Part shown: piece after piece, positions 47,298 through 58,568 of the stretch
How the letters are laid out: each line of letters begins with the position of its first letter
Position numbering within the stretch: the first letter of the stretch is position 1
From: Limnoperna fortunei
Taxonomy: Eukaryota > Mollusca > Bivalvia > Mytilida > Modiolidae
Reading direction: 5' to 3'
Assembly (NCBI GenBank): GCA_944474755.1
Contig: OX104113.1
Location: 48,933,644 to 48,997,643, forward strand
Length of the DNA stretch: 64,000 nt
Position numbers and translations under genes: made by a program
The notes under the pieces: generated by a model
Database searches by the model: none
Told to the model about the DNA's origin: nothing
What the model saw: only the letters and a program-made list of their open reading frames with translations

Positions 47298-47674
47298 AAT
47301 GTGATTTGTGTATTACTAACATCTATGAATCTACAGATACAAACAAAAATGCCTAATAACGTTAATAGGGTCTTGTAAATAAGGTCGCAAATTAAGGTGA
47401 TGGACCGTTGTAGGTTTTTGGTTGTGGCGTGATTACCCGAAAGTCATGTGATCTTATTTCTCTGGAAACTGTTGCGCAATATGTGATCGCACTAACGCAT
47501 GCTATTTGGATAAAGAAAATAATATTATTTTATGCTGTTATGATTAAAACTTGAAAGACGTCGAATTTAGCACGTTTTTATTTAAATATTGCCTTAACTA
47601 TGCTGCGTAATTGAATGACGCACCGAGTACAGATGTTTTCGCCTGAGCTCATATGTACTTAGAACGAATAATCG

Positions 47675-47766
47675 TACCCTCGCGTTTGTTTGTTTGGTTT
47701 TTGTGTTTTGTTTTGTTTTGTTTTGTTTTTGTTTTTTTTGTTTTTTGTTTTGTTTTGGCGAGGGTA
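47675..47766. repeat. T/G-rich microsatellite inside a 9-bp inverted repeat
   Basis: TACCCTCGC (47675-47683) and GCGAGGGTA (47758-47766) flank a (TTTTG)n tract. The arrangement may be a small foldback element whose centre expanded as a microsatellite. Confidence 0.7.
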
Positions 47767-48989
47767 AGAATTTAGTCCAATTACTCGTAATGTAGCAGAG
47801 CGGGAGTGAATCACTCCCAGCACTTTGATGTCAAAAAGAAGTTGAATATGTAATTCGCCGTGGTCAATCTTGATTTCAACAGTGTTACCATTTTTTATCG
47901 GTTTCGTGTTTAAAATCGATCATTATTGATACGTGATGATAGTTTTTGAAGTTTTTAATAACCTGCTGTGCGTTTTGTATTAATTGATATTCGTGTCTCT
48001 GTTTAATTACGTTTACTACTTGGAAAAAAATGAGCACCCCGAAACTGAATGGTGTTATGCATTTTGGGGAAAGTATATTTAAATTACTGGATTCTTACTA
48101 CGGATTGGTTGTTACAGTATGAAAATTAGCACAATTATACTTAAATTAGGTCACATTCTCCATATACGGAAAAATGATCAACATACTGAGTATTTTCCAC
48201 ATGCATCTTCAAAGACGAAAAAGGAAATTTCATTTACGCAATGTCTGAAGCTTTAATAACGTAAAGAAGATGAATATTATGTTCGAATTTTGTATAAATA
48301 GACCAAAGGTAGAATTTTTATTGCTACATTACAAGCAATAGGACTAAATTCTGCCGTTAACCCGACAAATCACAAAATTAACTTCGGATTATAACGGAAG
48401 TAAAATTCGGCCTTATCTGTACTGGGTCATCTGAACCAGAATTGCCCAATTTACGGAATATCGTCCTTATCTCTACTTTAAATACATAAGTGATCCTAAA
48501 GGCTAGTGATCCTAAAGGCTAACTGTAATGCAGGGTCAGCCAAGTGATCTTTATACCTCTTTAAACATTAACCTCAATTTAACAGCTGTCTTAAGTTGCC
48601 TACAGACATCCGTAGAATCAAGCTAATCAAACAGTGGTGTAAATCAGATATTGATATTGAACATTCAAAAGATCTCAAATTTATTGTTGTTCTCAGTTTT
48701 GTAACAGTGTGAAAACCTTTGACTTCTAAATTAAATTGTATACACTGTAATTATCATATGCGTCTAAAAACTCGTTTAATGAAATTGATCCCTCACTGTT
48801 TGTATTAAAACGTAGGACGCGCAGATGTGACTACGTGTACACTGAAGAAGATTTCTTCACAATGCTGAATTTGTTCTCCGGTATGGTATTATTTCCAATA
48901 AGCACTGTTCCCCATCTGCTTCATGTTTCTTCTGTGTATGTTGTATATTGTGAATGTTTGTTTGTTGTGTTTGTGAGTTTACTGTGACC
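47767..48989. other. Intergenic sequence
   Basis: No gene is seen. There is a 16-bp tandem duplication (GTGATCCTAAAGGCTA twice, about 48491-48522). Confidence 0.45.
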
Positions 48990-49480
48990 ATACTGGGAAC
49001 GTTCAGAGTACTCGACCGAGCTGAACAGCGCGTCCCCAGGTGGCGGACAGGAGTGTAGCCAAATTACCCAAATGGATGAAATCTATTCCGTGTAATTTCG
49101 CAGCGAAAATAACAAAACGGGGTTGGGAAGGGGCAAGTGGAATATTAAATTTTAAAATTTGATTGTTCTTTAAGGACTATCTTATATGTCCGACACTATT
49201 TAGTATTACATTTTTTCTGTATTAAATTCCAGATTATATCCGCCTTGTAAATTTTAGGGGATTGGGGTTGGTGATTTTTTCAAATTTTACAGAGAGGATT
49301 TGGTCCGCCTTGTAAATTCATAAGGGGGGATTTTGTCCGTCTATTATAAATTACAAGATAGGTATTTTGCAGGGGGTGGGGATTTTGTTGAGGTTATAAT
49401 ATAGAAAGTTGTGGGTAACGTGTTTGAACAGTGCCACGCTCCTTGCACGATAAATACCTTTTTTGAAGATTTCAAGGAAG
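48990..49480 (-). repeat. Family B repeat, interrupted copy, with internal short repeats
   Basis: The part at 48990-49045 (GTACTCGACCGAGC, CCCCAGGTGGCGGACAGG) and the part at 49390-49480 (GGTTATAATATAGAAAG, GGTAACGTGTTTGAACAG, TGCACGATAAATACC) match successive pieces of the family B copy at 50935-51110. Between them, 'tccgccttgtaaatt' recurs near 49240, 49305 and, diverged, 49340. These three spaced short repeats are separated by G-runs. The interruption looks like an insertion into a family B element. Confidence 0.6.
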
Positions 49481-49603
49481 AACATTCAATTCTTAACTGA
49501 CTTTTTACATCAGACAAATTTGTGGTTTTTGGATATGTACGACCTTCCTCTTTTCTACAACAAATGTATGTAAAGAAATCGATGTTTAAGTTTCGCTTTG
49601 TAG

Positions 49604-49893
49604 ACAGTCTTTGTTAGGGGCCTCGGTGGCCGAGTGGTCAAGGTAGTTCGTTTACTATTGATCACGTGGTCTGTCAACACTGAGATTGCGGGTTCGATTC
49701 TCACTGCAGGCACGGTGTACTCGACTCCAATCTTAATTGACAAGGATTGCCAGTTTTCCTACCGCAGGTCGGGGGTTCTCTCCGGGTACTCCGGCTTCCT
49801 CCCCCAATAAAAACTGGACGCCATGAAATAGCTGAAAAATTGCTGAAAGTGGCGTTAAAACACCATTCAAACAAAAACAAACAGTCTTTGTTA
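49604..49893 (+). mobile_element. Full-length tRNA-derived SINE with 13-bp target-site duplication
   Basis: The body spans 49617-49880 and is flanked by identical ACAGTCTTTGTTA at 49604-49616 and 49881-49893. Box A TGGCCGAGTGG (49627-49637) and box B GGTTCGATTCT (49691-49701) both fit the polymerase III internal promoter consensus. The body ends in an A-rich CAAACAAAAACAA tail. Such SINEs do not encode protein and rely on a LINE's enzymes for retroposition. The perfect duplication and intact boxes indicate a comparatively young insertion. Open frames of 94-98 codons over it on the minus strand are incidental. Confidence 0.93.
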
Positions 49894-50236
49894 ACTTTCT
49901 CCGTTCCAACCAATAATGTTCTAGCACAAGATGGTTCATAACTGAAAAGCGGAAGCAAAAACGAGAAAACAGGAAACCATACCATTTTATGAAATATTTA
50001 AGGCTAATTTGTACCATAATGACAATCAAGATTAAGATACATGAATTATTTCCCTTGAAACTTATTTAAATATTATTAAAATCAATGTTCTTATAATTGT
50101 TGCATATATTTTGCAGTTTTCGTCCGTAACAACAGCAAACGTTCTTTGGGTAAAGTTTCTCCATTTGCAAAAAAAATCCCTATTCACATACGAGCAATAT
50201 ATCTTCGCGTTATTTATATAACTCAACCGATTTTAC

Positions 50237-50418
50237 AATAATTGGAAATTCGACAAGTATTTAAAGAACTCAAACCGAGATATATGTATAGACCTTTATA
50301 CCACTGAGACCTCTCTTGTAATATATTAGCATAAGAACAACCCCAAACTCAAACTCCAACTTGCGAAATATATCACAACAGTCCTCATTTGTAAATTGGT
50401 CTATGTTTTGTCATAATC
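50237..50418 (+). repeat. Dispersed repeat pair, copy 1
   Basis: It shares ordered blocks with 58569-58740: AATAATTGGAAATTCGACAA, AGTATTTA, then CGAAATATATCACAACAGTC and GGTCTATGTTTTGTCATAAT. Both copies are in plus orientation, 8.3 kb apart and diverged. Confidence 0.6.
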
Positions 50419-50934
50419 AGCTTTAATCTATTAAGGTGTGCAATTTTACTCTATGTTGTTAGGAATAAGATCTTGGCTATTTATATGTCCTTTTAAAAAT
50501 AAACAAGTTCAAGTAAGAAGAAAATACCACTAACGAATATTGAGAAAGCATGTACATTTAGAACATGTCAATAAGCAGTTGATGAGTTATTTTGTAAACG
50601 GTATAATTATTACTATTGTTAACAAATCCATTTTTTAAATGTTAGAGTATTAGATTGGAATTGTAACAATCATTGCTTGTATCGGGTGACATAGTACAAA
50701 GGTAGTATATGTTCATCAAAAACTTAGTACCACTAACGGTAAACAATTTAAGAACACAACTATTTTGTGGTTGAAAATTGCAAGTATATGTAAATAAGCT
50801 TACGTTTTACACTTGTTTATTTTTAAAAGATATATAAATGACATACCAAAAGCGAGTGAACAATATTCAAAATTACTTCCTGGTCGAACGATCGACAATA
50901 AACATGGCATATTATCACAAAAAAATAAGCTAGA

Positions 50935-51110
50935 GCTGCCCACGTCCTCGGTTGGCGGATAATGGAGACCTTGTTGAGAGGTTGTCGGATCATAATATGG
51001 AAAGTCTGAAAACTGACGTAGGGTAACGTGTTTGGAGAAGGAGATCTACGTTCTTGCACGATAAAGACCACTTTTGTAAATTTCGAAAAATGTAGGCTTA
51101 TTGTAGTTCC
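50935..51110 (-). repeat. Family B dispersed repeat, minus orientation
   Basis: On the minus strand it reads AATAAGCCTACATTTTTCGA, then TGGTCTTTATCGTGCAAGAA, CCATATTATGATCCGACAAC and CCATTATCCGCCAACCGAGG. This copy retains an internal segment (TCGTGCAAGAACGTAG) that is missing from the 38317 copy, so it is closer to full length. Confidence 0.8.
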
Positions 51111-51540
51111 TACAAAAGTCGAAATTCTCCATCCCTATCCAATTCTCCATACTTTTCCAATTTGATACATCTCTTTCTCCGTTTTTACATTGTTTGTAAC
51201 CTTGTCCGTGTCATGAACATAGCTTTAAATATTGCTCGCTTGACGTTATGCAATCAATTAATTCATTTTAATTTATTTCATAAAGCGGAAATACAGAACG
51301 CTTTATGCCTTTTGATTTTGAACCAGCGCGTCCAAATAACAATTATTAATATTCATTCGTTTAATTTTGTAATAACTTGTTTATGCATAAAAAAAAACAA
51401 AAGTCTACCCAAAGTACATTTGATCACGTGTTATCAAATGGAGAATTTGTATTCTTTTGAACATCTTCCAAAGTCAGAGGTTGTGATTTTATGCTCTTCC
51501 CTTTATAACCCCTGATATCAGCTGTTTAATTCAGCAGTTT

Positions 51541-51745
51541 TTCAGCTATATAGTGGCGTTTAGTTTTTGCGGTGGGAGGAAGCCGGAGAACCCGGAGAAA
51601 TTCCTCGTCTTTGGGTGGGAAAACTTCCAATCCTTGTCATTTAAGATTGGAGTTGAGGACACCTTGGTCATAGTGAGACTTGATCCCGCAACGTCAGTTG
51701 TCACAGGCAGATGATCAATGGTAGATGACTTACTACCTAAGGCGA
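51541..51745 (-). mobile_element. SINE copy, minus orientation
   Basis: It carries the reverse complement of the SINE 3' half (TTCAGCTATATAGTGGCG, GGTGGGAGGAAGCCGGAG) and then its tRNA-like half (CTTGATCCCGCAACG, ATGATCAATGGTAGATGAC). It is diverged and lacks a clear box A and an intact target-site duplication. Confidence 0.8.
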
Positions 51746-51948
51746 ATGCCATAATTTGTCGGCAATATCGGAGGTAACTACCGATCATTTGAAAGTTATC
51801 ATCTAGTTAGAGGTTTTCACTATAATCTAAAAATTCAAGGACACGGATCGAACTTGTTACCCGATTGAGTCATTTTAACCAATGCACAGATACCAGTTGA
51901 ATACCAACATTGTGGCTTGCAATACATAACCTGCCACAATGCGATGTC

Positions 51949-52360
51949 AATCTTATATTCATGTTTATGTGATAACCGTTTTTGCTTGCTATATCTTGAT
52001 AAGCCAACACTTGCGCTGAAGTATTTTTGGAGCATATTTTAAGTTTATTTGACATGTTCATCAGAAATAAACCTATTACATTAGTACGATAAAACATAGG
52101 CCAGTTTGTCATTGAAAACTAGTACTTAAGAAATAACGGGGAATTTGTTTTGTAGGCTCAAGGGAAAATCTTATATTCATGTGTATATGATGCCCGTTTT
52201 TGCTCCGATTTGTTTGCTGTATCTTTATAAGCCAACACTGGCGCTAACGTCTTCTCGGGGCATAAATTATTTGACGATGTGCATAGAAATAAACCTATTA
52301 TATTGGTACGATAAAAACATAGGTCAGTTTGTCATTGAGAACGTACGTAAGATATAACGG
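51949..52360 (+). repeat. Local tandem duplication, 218-bp period
   Basis: Copy 1 (51949-52145) and copy 2 (52167-52360) share AATCTTATATTCATG, CCGTTTTTGCT, AAGCCAACACT(T/G)GCGCT, AGAAATAAACCTATTA, TACGATAAAA and CAGTTTGTCATTGA in the same order. Many substitutions and small indels indicate an old event. Open frames over it are not conserved between copies. Confidence 0.85.
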
Positions 52361-53145
52361 GAATTTTTTTTATTATTAAGAAGCCTTAGTGCTACAGTGG
52401 ACGATCATTATTCAGAAAATACCCGTGGAATTTTCAAAATTCGTACTTTCAGTCTTGTTAATTTTTTAATTTTGTTTTAAAATTGATCTTTAATGTTGTT
52501 TTAGCTGGATTAAATCCAATTTGCTTATTACTAATCACAAGTAATCTGTTAAAATATCTTACTATCCGAGTTTACGTAATCAAGAAAATATGCAACTTGT
52601 ATTTTTTTTAAACGTGTTTCAAGGGAAATAACTATTGAATGATATTGTACCGACGGCACACAATTAACGAAAACGAAGGAGCTAATCATGTCGCCTTGTG
52701 ACTGCTATGTAATTTCGTTCCATTTCAAGAAAAAATAATAAGGCTTTTAAGACATTTTTTTTCATTTTCCTTTTTTATGGGATACGTGGTTAAAAAGGGT
52801 TGGGATGGGGGTAATATAAAAAGTAATTATATTTTTTTTAAAATGTTAATGAGATAAAGAATTATAAATTTTAATTTAGAGACTTGAAACGTAGATGTTT
52901 CGTATCTTTAACACTACGGCCGGAGGATTGCAAAGAAACATTTTAAGCATTAATGAAATGTTATGAAACCTTATGTAGTAAATCTGCATCTGTGGTATAT
53001 TATAGTACTAAGTAATTAGCAATATGTTTACTTTCTATGATTATTTTTGTCATATAGAGATTTGTTTAACATCAATTTAGATTCTTTTTGAAATATTTGT
53101 GGCCCAGCTAAGGACCGTTGGTTGAATCAAGTGCAATCTGCCATC
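52361..53145. other. Sequence downstream of the poly-Asp frame
   Basis: AT-rich, no other gene seen. It would contain the 3' UTR of the minus-strand frame at 53146-53496 if that frame is expressed. A TTTAAT at about 52872 (ATTAAA on the minus strand) is a weak poly(A) candidate. Confidence 0.35.
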
Positions 53146-53147
53146 TC

Positions 53148-53232
<85 letters not shown>

Positions 53233-53496
53233 TAGTTCATCTTTGATTTCCTCTACCTTTTTGGCTTGCTGGACTGCGTACTCATAGTACATGCTTCTGA
53301 AGCCGTCTACAACAGCAATCTTCAGCCGCAGAGAGTAGCGAAAGCAGCTCATATCTTCTCTTTTGGCTTTGTCGTACCGCTGCTGCAGGTCATCTAGTTT
53401 TCTGTTTAGATGAACCAGCTGTTCGCAAGAACGCTTGAACTTCTTTTCGGCCAACTCCAATTCACTTTCCATGTATTCTCGTTTTCTTTTAGGCAT
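53146..53496 (-). CDS. Hypothetical intronless 116-residue protein, basic N-terminus, helical body, poly-Asp C-terminus
   Basis: I do not recognise a named family. The frame starts MPKRKREYMESELELAEKKF; the PKRKR cluster resembles a nuclear localisation signal. Residues about 10-46 have heptad-like spacing of L/A/F among K/E/R, consistent with a coiled coil. The CFRYSLRLKIAVVDGFRSMY stretch (51-70) is a second amphipathic region, followed by QQAKKVEEIKDEL. The last 28 residues are all Asp, encoded by an uninterrupted (GAT)28 run, then TGA. The ATG has A at -3. Composition is far less AT-biased than flanking DNA, which argues for real or recent coding function. It may be a single-exon gene, a member of an intronless multicopy family, or a retrocopy. 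Upstream is a TGACGTC site at about 53559-53565. Confidence 0.65.
53149..53232 (-). repeat. (GAT)28 coding microsatellite
   Basis: Twenty-eight uninterrupted trinucleotides lie within the reading frame. The absence of GAC interruptions makes the tract prone to slippage, so the Asp tail length is probably polymorphic. Confidence 0.98.
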
Positions 53497-54012
53497 GCTT
53501 GTAGAAAGAATGACTGATACGGCAGAAATCCGATCAATGTATAACCATGGCGTTATTATGACGTCGTCCTGTTGATCTCACAATTGAAACCCTCGTTTTG
53601 GAATTTTTTTTCGCCGACGACTTTGACCAGCGACATTAACGGCTTGCTGGCCATTAGGAAATGAAAAAGACCTTTAGGAATATGTGGTTATTTATGTCCG
53701 AAGGTCAGATTTACTACCTCGTCAATAATATCCATTGAATCCGAAATGTTTTGTCAGTATATTTTGAGAATTGAATAGTGATTCTTGGAATAAACCGCCT
53801 TGATGAGTGTTTGGATTGATATTTTATGGACAGAACGACTTAAATATTAATGAATTCATAGTAAAAATCTTATTGGAGAATAATACAGACCATCAAATTG
53901 CAAAAATGAAATTAATGGCCCAAAATATGACGAATTCATTAAGCACAAAAATAACGAGGCTTAATAGATTTCTGCTTATGGCTAAAAAGTTCATTTTCAT
54001 ATCAAATTAGCT
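53497..54012. other. Sequence upstream of the poly-Asp frame
   Basis: It should contain the promoter if the frame is expressed: a CpG-richer section at 53540-53660 with TGACGTC (about 53559) and CCGACGAC motifs. No TATA box was evident near the start codon. 53660-54012 is AT-rich without features. Confidence 0.35.
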
Positions 54013-54283
54013 TTAAGGTATCCGACCCATAATTGAGGTCACCGTTTAATTTTATTTTTCGACCAAAAAATACAACTTAATTAAATCAAACTATGCTCAT
54101 TAATGATACAAATTAAATATATATTGCTACTTTGAGTCAATGTTGACAGTTTTGAGCAAAAAGAATTGGTTACTCAAATAGTATTTCCGATGTTTGCCGA
54201 ACATTACCGATGTCTGCTCCATGCAATGGACATCCGGGTCATCAAATATGATCACGTGGTCAATTATGGTCCGGATACCTTAA
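54013..54283. mobile_element. Non-autonomous DNA transposon with TTAA target duplication (MITE)
   Basis: The 263-bp body (54017-54279) begins GGTATCCGACCCATAATTGA and ends with the near reverse complement TCAATTATGGTCCGGATACC. It is flanked by TTAA on each side (54013-54016 and 54280-54283). TTAA duplications are the signature of piggyBac-type integration; assignment to that superfamily is inference because there is no transposase. There is no coding capacity. Confidence 0.82.
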
Positions 54284-55615
54284 ATGTTGAATAAATTCCG
54301 TCGTACTTAAGTTATATTATTAGTGTTAGTTATTTCTTGGACCAATTTACTTTATTGTAATCATGAATATACTAAACAGCTTTAATTTGTATAAATATAT
54401 TCAACCTGGTCAGACTTATACATGTGGCAAGCCGTTTTTTTAAACAAATGTGTGTAATGTATGAAGCTATATATTGGCGTCCTGTTTAGTTTTTGTTTTT
54501 GTTTGTTTTTTTGGTTGTTGTTGTTGTTGTTTGGGGGGGGGGGGGGGGTGGAATTAAGTACCCCTTAAAACTTCTGATCATAGACAGAACCACTACTGGC
54601 AATCCGTGTCAACTAAGGTTGGTGTCAATGAACTGACAACCTCAGAGTTTGCAGGCCACGTGACTAATAGTAGATGTCAATTAAGTTAACCTATGAAAAT
54701 AGTAAAATATTAATTGTCTAAATCACCTTTAAACAAATAATTTTTTATAAAGCTGTAAAAACTAAGAATTTTTTTCGCTGCATAAAAGCAAACAGACGTT
54801 TGTGTGAACATATTTAATTCTTGATATTGAACATATACCAATTATTACGGGCCGGCACTAAGCCGGTCCGTCATATGATATGAGTCTGAAAAACGTTTCA
54901 TGATTTGCTGCGGAGGTATATATTAATTTACTGCTGTTAAATTATAATTAAAAAATTAATTATTAGAGTTTCACCTGTGTTATAACCAAAGCATAATATA
55001 TAGTAGATATTTTGAGATTAATGTTGTATTTTGCAATGCAAATTTTAGTTAATTATCAGTCAACAAAGTCGGTCACATTTGTTTACGATGTTATTTTTAG
55101 AACATGTTGCCTAGATCACGACGTACATTAATTTTGTTGATATATATAATACTGACAATACATAATGTATTTTGAGAATACTAAAATATCAGAAATACAA
55201 CGTTTAGTTAATTGTAGGTTTGAAAAGACATGAAAGTCGGTCAACAACCATGACAATGATCCGGTTTACATGAAATATAACATTTATTTTTTTTAAATTC
55301 CAAAATAGCATATTCTGTTTCTATTAAAGTGGATACAAAAATAATCTTAATAAAATCAGACAGTCTGTTTAAATAGCCTTCAAGGTAACAAATTGCTTTT
55401 ATATTGCACACTGACCTACACTTTGTATTTCATTGAACTGTATATTAAATTTAGTCAGTGGACACGTTTTAAAATGATTCTTAATATTGTTTAAAGTTTG
55501 TAGATAATAAAGTAACGGTATAAATGTTAAATTAATTGAAAATAAGAGAAATCCATTTCCCACGGTGCCATACTTATTTTCAAGGATACATATTGTTATA
55601 AAACAATATTGTTAT

Positions 55616-55654
<39 letters not shown>

Positions 55655-56628
55655 TTTCTTTTTCACTATTTCTGTAACTGCACATCAATTGAAACCAACA
55701 TAAACATCATTATTATTTTTCTTCTATCAGTATTATTTTTATGTTTAGTGTGAATGTTGTAAAATATAACAAAGTACGTGAAAGTAACTATACAAAATTA
55801 CTGTTTATTATAAAGCTCTAAACCTTTTTTTTATGTTTTTTTTTCAAGTTTTTTTGGTTATTTATGGTTTTCATTTATTTATGGTGCTCAGTCATTAAAA
55901 AATCTAATTTATATCAAATTTTAAGTTAAACACAAATTTCAACTTTGTTGAAAACTACACCCATCTGGCATAATAAATAATTTTCTACTCATCTGTAATA
56001 CTAGCTAAAGTTTAAGTTGATTTTCTAAAATGCAAGTTTGGTGTAGGGTAAGATATACTACGTAACATTATGCAGTTTGTTTGTGTGGATGTTTCTTGAA
56101 ATTTTTTCTCTATTAAACAATGAAATAACCTTGTTCTACATTTCATGCCTCATAGAATTAATAAATTCGGATATGACAGTTTGTATACCTGTTTCAGTGT
56201 TTGTTACCTACACCATTGAAGGAATGCTTTCATGCAGCAAACACTTGATTATTTACGGCCCGAATATTTGGTGCATGCACCAATAAAGTCTCTTGTTACA
56301 TCTTATACAATGTTTGGATGCGGAAACACGTCATAGACTTGTATTAATCCGTTTCCTATAGATACTATAACTCAAAGGATCAAAACTAGTTACAACATAA
56401 ACAAATAAACTTGTTTATTATATAGATAGAGATGAAATATCGAATTTTCAGAGTGACAGAAATCACGGTAAATCACATGTGAAAATTATCGTTTATTTTC
56501 ACTCTCCGGTTTTTACCGCCAAATATTGCAGTTGGTTTTGTACTATACAGATATTCATCCGCCGTTAATAAAATTTAGGATTAAGCATTAAAATTTTACG
56601 AAAACAATTTTGATCTGTATAATAAAAA
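54284..56628. other. Intergenic, microsatellites and SINE remnant
   Basis: It holds a (TTG)n/G16 tract (G run 54533-54548) and a degraded minus-strand SINE remnant (about 54595-54690, with GGCAATCCGTGTCAAC and CACGTGACTAATAGTAGATG). It also holds a CCGGCACTAAGCCGG mini-palindrome (about 54852-54866) of a type I recall in mussel repeats, and a (GA)13 tract (55621-55646). No gene is seen. Confidence 0.5.
55621..55646 (+). repeat. (GA)13 microsatellite
   Basis: Perfect dinucleotide run in AT-rich DNA. Confidence 0.95.
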
Positions 56629-56796
56629 GGATAATCAATTGGGCATCATGAATATCGAAAATATGATCACTCTTGCCGCATAAAGCATCAGATTAAACTC
56701 GTGCGCGGAACAAGTTCCGCGCACTCGTTTAATCAGATGCGTTATGCGGCACTCGTGATTATATTTTGGATATTCACTCCGCCCAATTAATTATCC
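56629..56796. mobile_element. Near-perfect 168-bp palindromic (foldback) MITE
   Basis: It starts GGATAATCAATTGGGC and ends GCCCAATTAATTATCC. The two ~80-bp arms are reverse complements through CTTGCCGCATAAAGCATCAG/CTGATGCGTTATGCGGCA to the centre GCGCGGAACAAGTTCCGCGC at about 56703-56722. The arms meet almost without a spacer and carry few mismatches. It is non-coding and resembles foldback units I recall from mussel DNA. Confidence 0.88.
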
Positions 56797-58568
56797 TATA
56801 AATATTTTATAACAGTAGTGATATTTAAAATAAATTGTGGATACAGGAAAACACTGAGGAATTTTTAGTGCAGAGATGAGGTTTTAATCTAATCGGTAGT
56901 CTTGAACTGTCAATTATAAATCAACATTTTCTTCATTTGAGAAGTCAGGTGAGCCATATAATAGTGAGAATAGTGAGAATTGTGCTGTGTAATAGGTAGT
57001 GGATTGTTGTCTCGACCTCTCCACAGTGACAAAGGAGCGCGGCAGACGTTATCAAAGGAAAAAAAAAACAAATTGTAACTGTCTAACAAATATCAAAGTG
57101 TACTTGATTCAACCAAGAACCTATAAATCAAGGTTAGTTATACTAGTCCCAGATTCAACAGTTGTTGCAGTAAAGACAATGGACCATGCGTTTGCTAATT
57201 TTCCACTTAAATAAAATCAAATATTTTGTTCTCTTATATATGGAAGATAGATGCGGACATTTCATTTTCGTCCGTCCTTCAATTTCAATAAGGCGGGAAG
57301 TTAAGGGTTTAAATATTAACACACAAAAAGAGGCAAAATGGTGAGTACGGATTCGTATTAATTGTAGAATTTTCCAAAGACAGGCATGATAGAAATATAG
57401 TTCTAGAGTGACAAGGGGTATCACAAATTGGACAGATCCAAAGTGCTGAAGTATTTCAATATTTCTTTACACATGAATGACTTATGTTGATACGTCCATT
57501 ATGACACCATTTGTCACCATTTGTCACCAAATGTCACAGACACTATTAATTTTGACTATGATTTTGATTCGTTTGTAATTATTTCAAATATTTGTTTATT
57601 TGAAATTGTGTACACGTTCTTGTATCTAATGATCTACTTTGTTCTAGTATATGCATATACTTGTAATGCGGAGAGGACTTTATAAGTATGTATTTACTTG
57701 TGTCCAATCCATTTTGCTATTAAGCAAATTAAATATTTTAAATTAAATTAAAACAAAACAATATCATCAAAAATAATTTGAAACCAAACAAAAATGTCGT
57801 GAAATACGTCAAGAATAACCATTAAAAATTAGTATTTCTGTCGCTTCAATCAAATTTCTTATTTATTTAGCCTAATCGCTGTTAAGCGTACACACGTACG
57901 TTTCTGTTTGCATTTGTTCGTCTTCGTTTTTTTCGAGTCTTATTAAGTTTTGACTACAAGTGGCGCAATATCACAACATGTGATATCGCTAGTGTTAAAA
58001 TGCTTATATACGCTAGTTGGGTTTTAGAGGTACATGTATTAAACCAACTAAAATTAAACATTAATTTCATTAAACTTGAATGATTTTCTCAAATGTTGCA
58101 TTAGAAAGACACCGACGACGCATGTATGTATCCTTATTGCTTTTTTATATAATGTATGTCGGTTAAAGAGCTCATGTGAGCTTATTTTCTATGTCCTTTG
58201 TTTACTATTATACCGACTTTAAATAAAACTTTTTTGTCTTTTGTTTTTGTCCAAACGAAATTGATCTATAAAATTTTCGGTTAATGAAGGTGATAATAAA
58301 ACCCCGAACACAAAGGAATCTGTCAAAAAATAAAACAACAAATAAAGTTATGAGTGATAAAAAAACTGCATGTCGTAATTATTTCCCTTTATATGTTAAA
58401 TCAGTGTTCTTTTAATTTGAAATATTTTCCAGTTTTAAAAACCCTTGCCACATAACCAGATTTTGTATTCTTTGTTCTTGAGTTAACTTCTGTATGTGTA
58501 AGATAAAACAATAACACAAATTCAATATTATATTTCACAATATTTAAAATAAACCAAACCGAAAGTAG
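56797..58568. other. Intergenic AT-rich sequence
   Basis: No gene is supported. A short reiterated motif CACCATTTGT/CACCAAATGTCAC occurs at about 57508-57537. Confidence 0.4.

Noticed and set aside
49627..49701. Possible tRNA gene at the second, cleaner box A/box B pair
   Set aside because: It is the head of a complete SINE with its own target-site duplication.
49555..50029. Minus-strand frames of 62-98 codons
   Set aside because: They lie on or beside the antisense strand of the SINE and are explained by it.
51162..51515. 117-codon plus-strand frame
   Set aside because: AT-driven hydrophobic composition, no splice or promoter context, no recognisable motif.
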